NCBI GenBank assembly: GCA_002331625.1
Contig: DCZN01000128.1
Coordinates: forward strand, 70,910 to 80,361
From: Nitrospira sp. UBA2083
GTDB lineage: Bacteria; Nitrospirota; Nitrospiria; Nitrospirales; Nitrospiraceae
Direction: 5' to 3'
DNA: 9,452 bases
Each line of letters opens with the position of its first letter. The stretch's first letter is position 1. The position numbers were made by a program, and so were the translations under genes. Positions 7,657-9,452 of this stretch are shown here, in pieces. The notes beneath the pieces are model-generated. The model was given only the letters and a program-made list of their open reading frames with translations, was not told the DNA's origin and made no database searches.

Positions 7657-8877
7657 ATGAAAAAACAGATCACCATCGACGAATTACAGCCGGGCATGCA
7701 GATCGAAAAGCTTGACCGGTCCTGGCTGGATACACCGTTTTTCCGACACAAGATGACCATTACCTCACGTGCGCAGATTGCACAACTCAAAGCCTGCGGA
7801 GTGCACACACTGGTCGTGAATATAGACGTTGAAGAAGTCGGAGAAGAACAAATCTCGCAGCCAGACATCGCCACTGATCCCGCGCTCACGGCAACGAAAG
7901 AACCAGCAGCAACGCCACCGGCAGTCCCGATAGAGGAGGAGCTCCCCAACGCGAGGCAGGTGTATCACGCTGCCAAAACCGTCGTGCAGAACGCCATGCA
8001 TGACACCAGGCTCGGACGAGCGATCAACATGGAAGACGTGAATCGGGTCGTCTCCAATATGACGGACAGTGTCCTGCGAAATCCCGATGCCCTGACCAGC
8101 CTATCGCGACTCAAGAAGTTCGATGAATATACCTTTTACCACTCTGTGAATACTGCGATCCTCGCCATGTCCCTCGGCCGCCATCTGGAGTTCGAGCGAA
8201 ACACACTGCATCAGATCGGCGTGGGCACGTTGCTGCATGACATCGGCAAAACCAAGATCCCCCCGGAGATTCTTAACAAACCAGGCCGTTTTCAACCGCA
8301 TGAGATGGAGATCATGAAGCAGCACGTGTTGCGAGGCGTGGAGGTGCTGTCCACCACCACTGGACTAGGAGATTCGTATCTTCGTCCGGCGCTGGAACAT
8401 CACGAACGAGTGGACGGCACCGGGTACCCGCACCGACGAGTGCGAAACGAACTCAGCCGGTTCGGCCTGATGGCCGCGGTGGTCGATATCTATGATGCGA
8501 TCACGAGCGATCGATGCTACCACAAGGGGCGCGTAGCCCATGAAGCCCTCCAGTTTCTCTATCGCTTGGCACAGGAAGGACATTTGGACGCGACCTTGGT
8601 TCAGCAGTTCATCCACGTGGTAGGGATCTATCCGGTGGGATCAGTGGTGGAGTTGAATACGGGAGAAGTCGGGATCGTCACACAAATCCACCATCATGTT
8701 CCGCTAACCCCGGTCGTACTCCTCGTCAAAAGCGCAGGGAATACAAAACTCTCGAATCCACGCGAGTTGGATCTTGTCGCGCAACTCGAAACGCCTCATC
8801 GAAAGATCACAGCCATTCTAGATCCGAAGCAAACCGGGATCGATCCGACCGACTATCTCGACAAGAACGCAGCATAG
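7657..8877 (+). CDS. HD-GYP domain cyclic-di-GMP phosphodiesterase with DUF3391 N-terminus, copy 2
   Basis: 406 residues, aligning without a gap to copy 1 (278 identical by hand count, about 68%). The order is the same: DUF3391 domain (1-55), divergent linker (about 55-92), HD-GYP domain, beta-rich C-terminus. H162, H194-D195, K198, H223, H248-H249 and D277 are all kept. The GYP block is the standard HHERVDGTGYP, so this copy is at least as likely as copy 1 to be an active cyclic-di-GMP phosphodiesterase. The frame is open upstream to an ATG at 7585 (24 extra residues). ATG 7657 is preferred because it matches copy 1's start, and the extension would lie across the sigma-28-like promoter. No clear Shine-Dalgarno supports either start. 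The 54 bases after copy 1 hold no terminator-like hairpin, so read-through from copy 1 is also possible. Confidence 0.93.
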   Translation: MKKQITIDELQPGMQIEKLDRSWLDTPFFRHKMTITSRAQIAQLKACGVHTLVVNIDVEEVGEEQISQPDIATDPALTATKEPAATPPAVPIEEELPNARQVYHAAKTVVQNAMHDTRLGRAINMEDVNRVVSNMTDSVLRNPDALTSLSRLKKFDEYTFYHSVNTAILAMSLGRHLEFERNTLHQIGVGTLLHDIGKTKIPPEILNKPGRFQPHEMEIMKQHVLRGVEVLSTTTGLGDSYLRPALEHHERVDGTGYPHRRVRNELSRFGLMAAVVDIYDAITSDRCYHKGRVAHEALQFLYRLAQEGHLDATLVQQFIHVVGIYPVGSVVELNTGEVGIVTQIHHHVPLTPVVLLVKSAGNTKLSNPRELDLVAQLETPHRKITAILDPKQTGIDPTDYLDKNAA

Positions 8878-8977
8878 GCACCGGTCTCGCAGCCACACAC
8901 TCCTCAATCTGTCCGCGCAACAAGCAACACCCACTCTTGTCCTCGTGATGATAGTAATAACCTTCCAATCTATACGT

Positions 8978-8988
8978 GATAACTTATC
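8978..8988. promoter_or_regulatory. Perfect palindrome GATAACTTATC, possible protein-binding site
   Basis: GATAA and TTATC form a perfect 5-base inverted repeat around a central C. It lies about 125 bases before the sigma-54-like element. That position would suit a regulator or enhancer-binding site, but an 11-base palindrome can occur by chance. Confidence 0.25.
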
Positions 8989-9006
8989 CTGTATTCTCGC
9001 CCTGAC

Positions 9007-9046
9007 AAACTATTGACGAACTACACTCCTCCGAACCGTCAAGTTT
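9007..9046. promoter_or_regulatory. Inverted repeat AAAC(TA)TTGACG-N18-CGTCAAGTTT, possible enhancer-binding site
   Basis: TTGACG (9013-9018) and CGTCAA (9037-9042) are perfect inverted copies. The flanking AAAC (9007-9010) and GTTT (9043-9046) extend the symmetry to ten bases per arm, apart from a two-base TA bulge on the left. It sits about 70-105 bases upstream of the -24 element, the usual range for sigma-54 activator sites. The 18-base spacer and lack of a T-run make a transcription terminator unlikely. The symmetry is seen; the role is inferred. Confidence 0.4.
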
Positions 9047-9112
9047 CTGAACAGACTCTCCCCGTGTAACTACGTAATTGTTAAATCCTTGCAATTCTGA
9101 GCCATGGCACTG

Positions 9113-9128
9113 TGGCGCAGCTCTTGCT
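9113..9128 (+). promoter_or_regulatory. Sigma-54 (RpoN)-type -24/-12 promoter before the zinc-ribbon gene
   Basis: The element TGGCGCAGCTCTTGCT fits the sigma-54 consensus TGGCACG-N4-TTGCW at 10 of 12 defined positions. The obligatory GG (9114-9115) and GC (9126-9127) are separated by exactly ten bases. Transcription would begin near 9139, leaving about 35 bases of leader with a strong ribosome site before ATG 9174. Sigma-54 promoters need an ATP-driven activator, so the gene would be switched on by a specific signal. The nearby TGGCAC at 9105-9110 lacks a correctly spaced GC. Confidence 0.7.
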
Positions 9129-9173
9129 TACGTGTTGTATCAGCTGTAAACGCACTTACCTGGGAGGGGATCA

Positions 9174-9347
9174 ATGGAATGTCCGAAGTGTAAGGGAATG
9201 ATGATGTTGGAGCGGTTCTCGGATTTCTTTCTCGTGTTTTATGCCTGGAAGTGCTTCAATTGCGGGGCCATTATCGACCGCACCATTTCCAATAATCGCC
9301 GCAAGAGCCTGGCAGCCCGAGAGGCCCAGACCGTGGCCGCACGCTGA
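9174..9347 (+). CDS. Small double-CxxC zinc-ribbon protein, 57 residues
   Basis: ATG 9174 to TGA 9345-9347 encodes 57 residues. Cys3-x-x-Cys6 (MECPKCKGMM) and Cys27-x-x-Cys30 (WKCFNCGAII) form a four-cysteine zinc-ribbon pattern with a 20-residue spacing. Between them is an aromatic stretch (FSDFFLVFYAW), and the basic tail NNRRKS could contact nucleic acid. There is no signal peptide. The gene has an excellent ribosome site (GGGAGGGG, 9162-9169) and a sigma-54-like promoter 46 bases upstream of its start codon. Both support a real gene despite its size. Similar short 'MECPKC...' proteins occur in several bacterial groups without known function; that is recollection, not a search result. Plausible roles are protein or nucleic-acid binding, or stress response. 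The function is unknown. Confidence 0.8.
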   Translation: MECPKCKGMMMLERFSDFFLVFYAWKCFNCGAIIDRTISNNRRKSLAAREAQTVAAR

Positions 9348-9404
9348 GAGGATCCGACCAAGATGGAGCTCGGTTTCTGAGTCCGTCGGGACCTTTCGGG
9401 AGTC

Positions 9405-9452
9405 ATGATTGATCACAGAAACCCGGTCGAACGATGGCTTCAAGGCGTGGAC
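9405..9452 (+). CDS. Possible start of a further gene, cut by the window edge
   Basis: ATG 9405 opens a frame of 16 codons reading MIDHRNPVERWLQGVD that is still open at the last base. GGGAG (9398-9402) precedes it, but only two bases away, closer than usual. It lies 57 bases after the zinc-ribbon gene on the same strand, so it could be co-transcribed with it. The fragment is too short to recognise a family. Confidence 0.3.
   Translation, partial: MIDHRNPVERWLQGVD

Larger units (their letters stand above)
6241..8877 (+). repeat. Tandem gene duplication (two HD-GYP units with their promoters)
   Basis: Bases from 6241 match bases from 7588 at a constant offset of 1347, starting at AGCCTTAAG and continuing through both coding regions to stops at 7530 and 8877 (same offset). 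In the 69 bases before the start codons, 43 are identical without any gap. The identity is concentrated in AGCCTTAAG (9/9) and CCGATATTGAT (11/11), while the 16 bases between them match at only 6. The encoded proteins align end to end without a gap. This is an old tandem duplication whose copies include the upstream control region. The 5' boundary before 6241 is indistinct. Confidence 0.85.
8878..9173 (+). other. Non-coding region between HD-GYP gene 2 and the zinc-ribbon gene
   Basis: There is no credible coding frame here, and the composition is more AT-rich than the genes around it. It holds no obvious Rho-independent terminator for the HD-GYP pair. What it does hold is control sequence for the downstream small gene: a short palindrome (8978-8988), a bulged inverted repeat (9007-9046), a sigma-54-like promoter (9113-9128) and a strong ribosome site (GGGAGGGG, 9162-9169). 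Confidence 0.6.

Noticed and set aside
9105..9119. TGGCAC at 9105-9110 as the -24 box of a sigma-54 promoter
   Set aside because: The bases at the required -12 position are CA, not GC; the GG at 9114-9115 has the correct spacing instead.
9171..9443. Minus-strand 90-codon open frame at the right end
   Set aside because: It is antisense to the zinc-ribbon gene, which has a ribosome site, a promoter and a CxxC pattern; the antisense product shows no recognisable features.

Overview
The window reads as part of a Gram-negative bacterial chromosome of moderately high GC. The gene content (periplasmic and outer-membrane proteins, TatC, HD-GYP signalling proteins, a small zinc-ribbon protein) would fit a Nitrospira-like bacterium. 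That placement is an impression from protein style, not a demonstrated assignment. No mobile element, CRISPR array, rRNA or tRNA was found.

Left part (1-6143, minus strand). Eight genes are packed head to tail and read leftward: radA, a lipoprotein with a possible LolA/LolB-type fold, tsaB, rimI, a YdcH/DUF465 coiled-coil protein, tatC, a secreted seven-bladed beta-propeller, and a cyclophilin cut by the window edge. Gaps run from -4 to 43 bases, and two junctions are ATGA stop/start overlaps (tsaB-rimI and tatC-propeller), so one transcription unit is likely. Its contents are housekeeping functions: recombination and repair, tRNA t6A synthesis, ribosomal protein acetylation, Tat export, and envelope folding.

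Right part (6144-9452, plus strand). After a 160-base divergent intergenic region come two tandem HD-GYP (DUF3391-type) cyclic-di-GMP phosphodiesterase genes. The proteins are the same length (406 residues) and align without a gap at about 68% identity by hand count. In front of each lies a sequence resembling a sigma-28 (FliA) promoter, with identical internal spacing and an identical distance to the start codon. This suggests that both enzymes belong to a motility regulon and that the promoter was copied with the gene.

Downstream is a 296-base non-coding stretch that ends in a strong sigma-54-type (-24/-12) promoter match, with inverted repeats upstream where an enhancer-binding protein could sit. 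It drives a 57-residue double-CxxC zinc-ribbon protein. A possible further reading frame begins near the right edge. The regulatory layout of the right part (two sigma-28-like sites and one sigma-54-like site in 3 kb) is the most interesting aspect of the window. I found no evidence of a wholly new multi-gene system.
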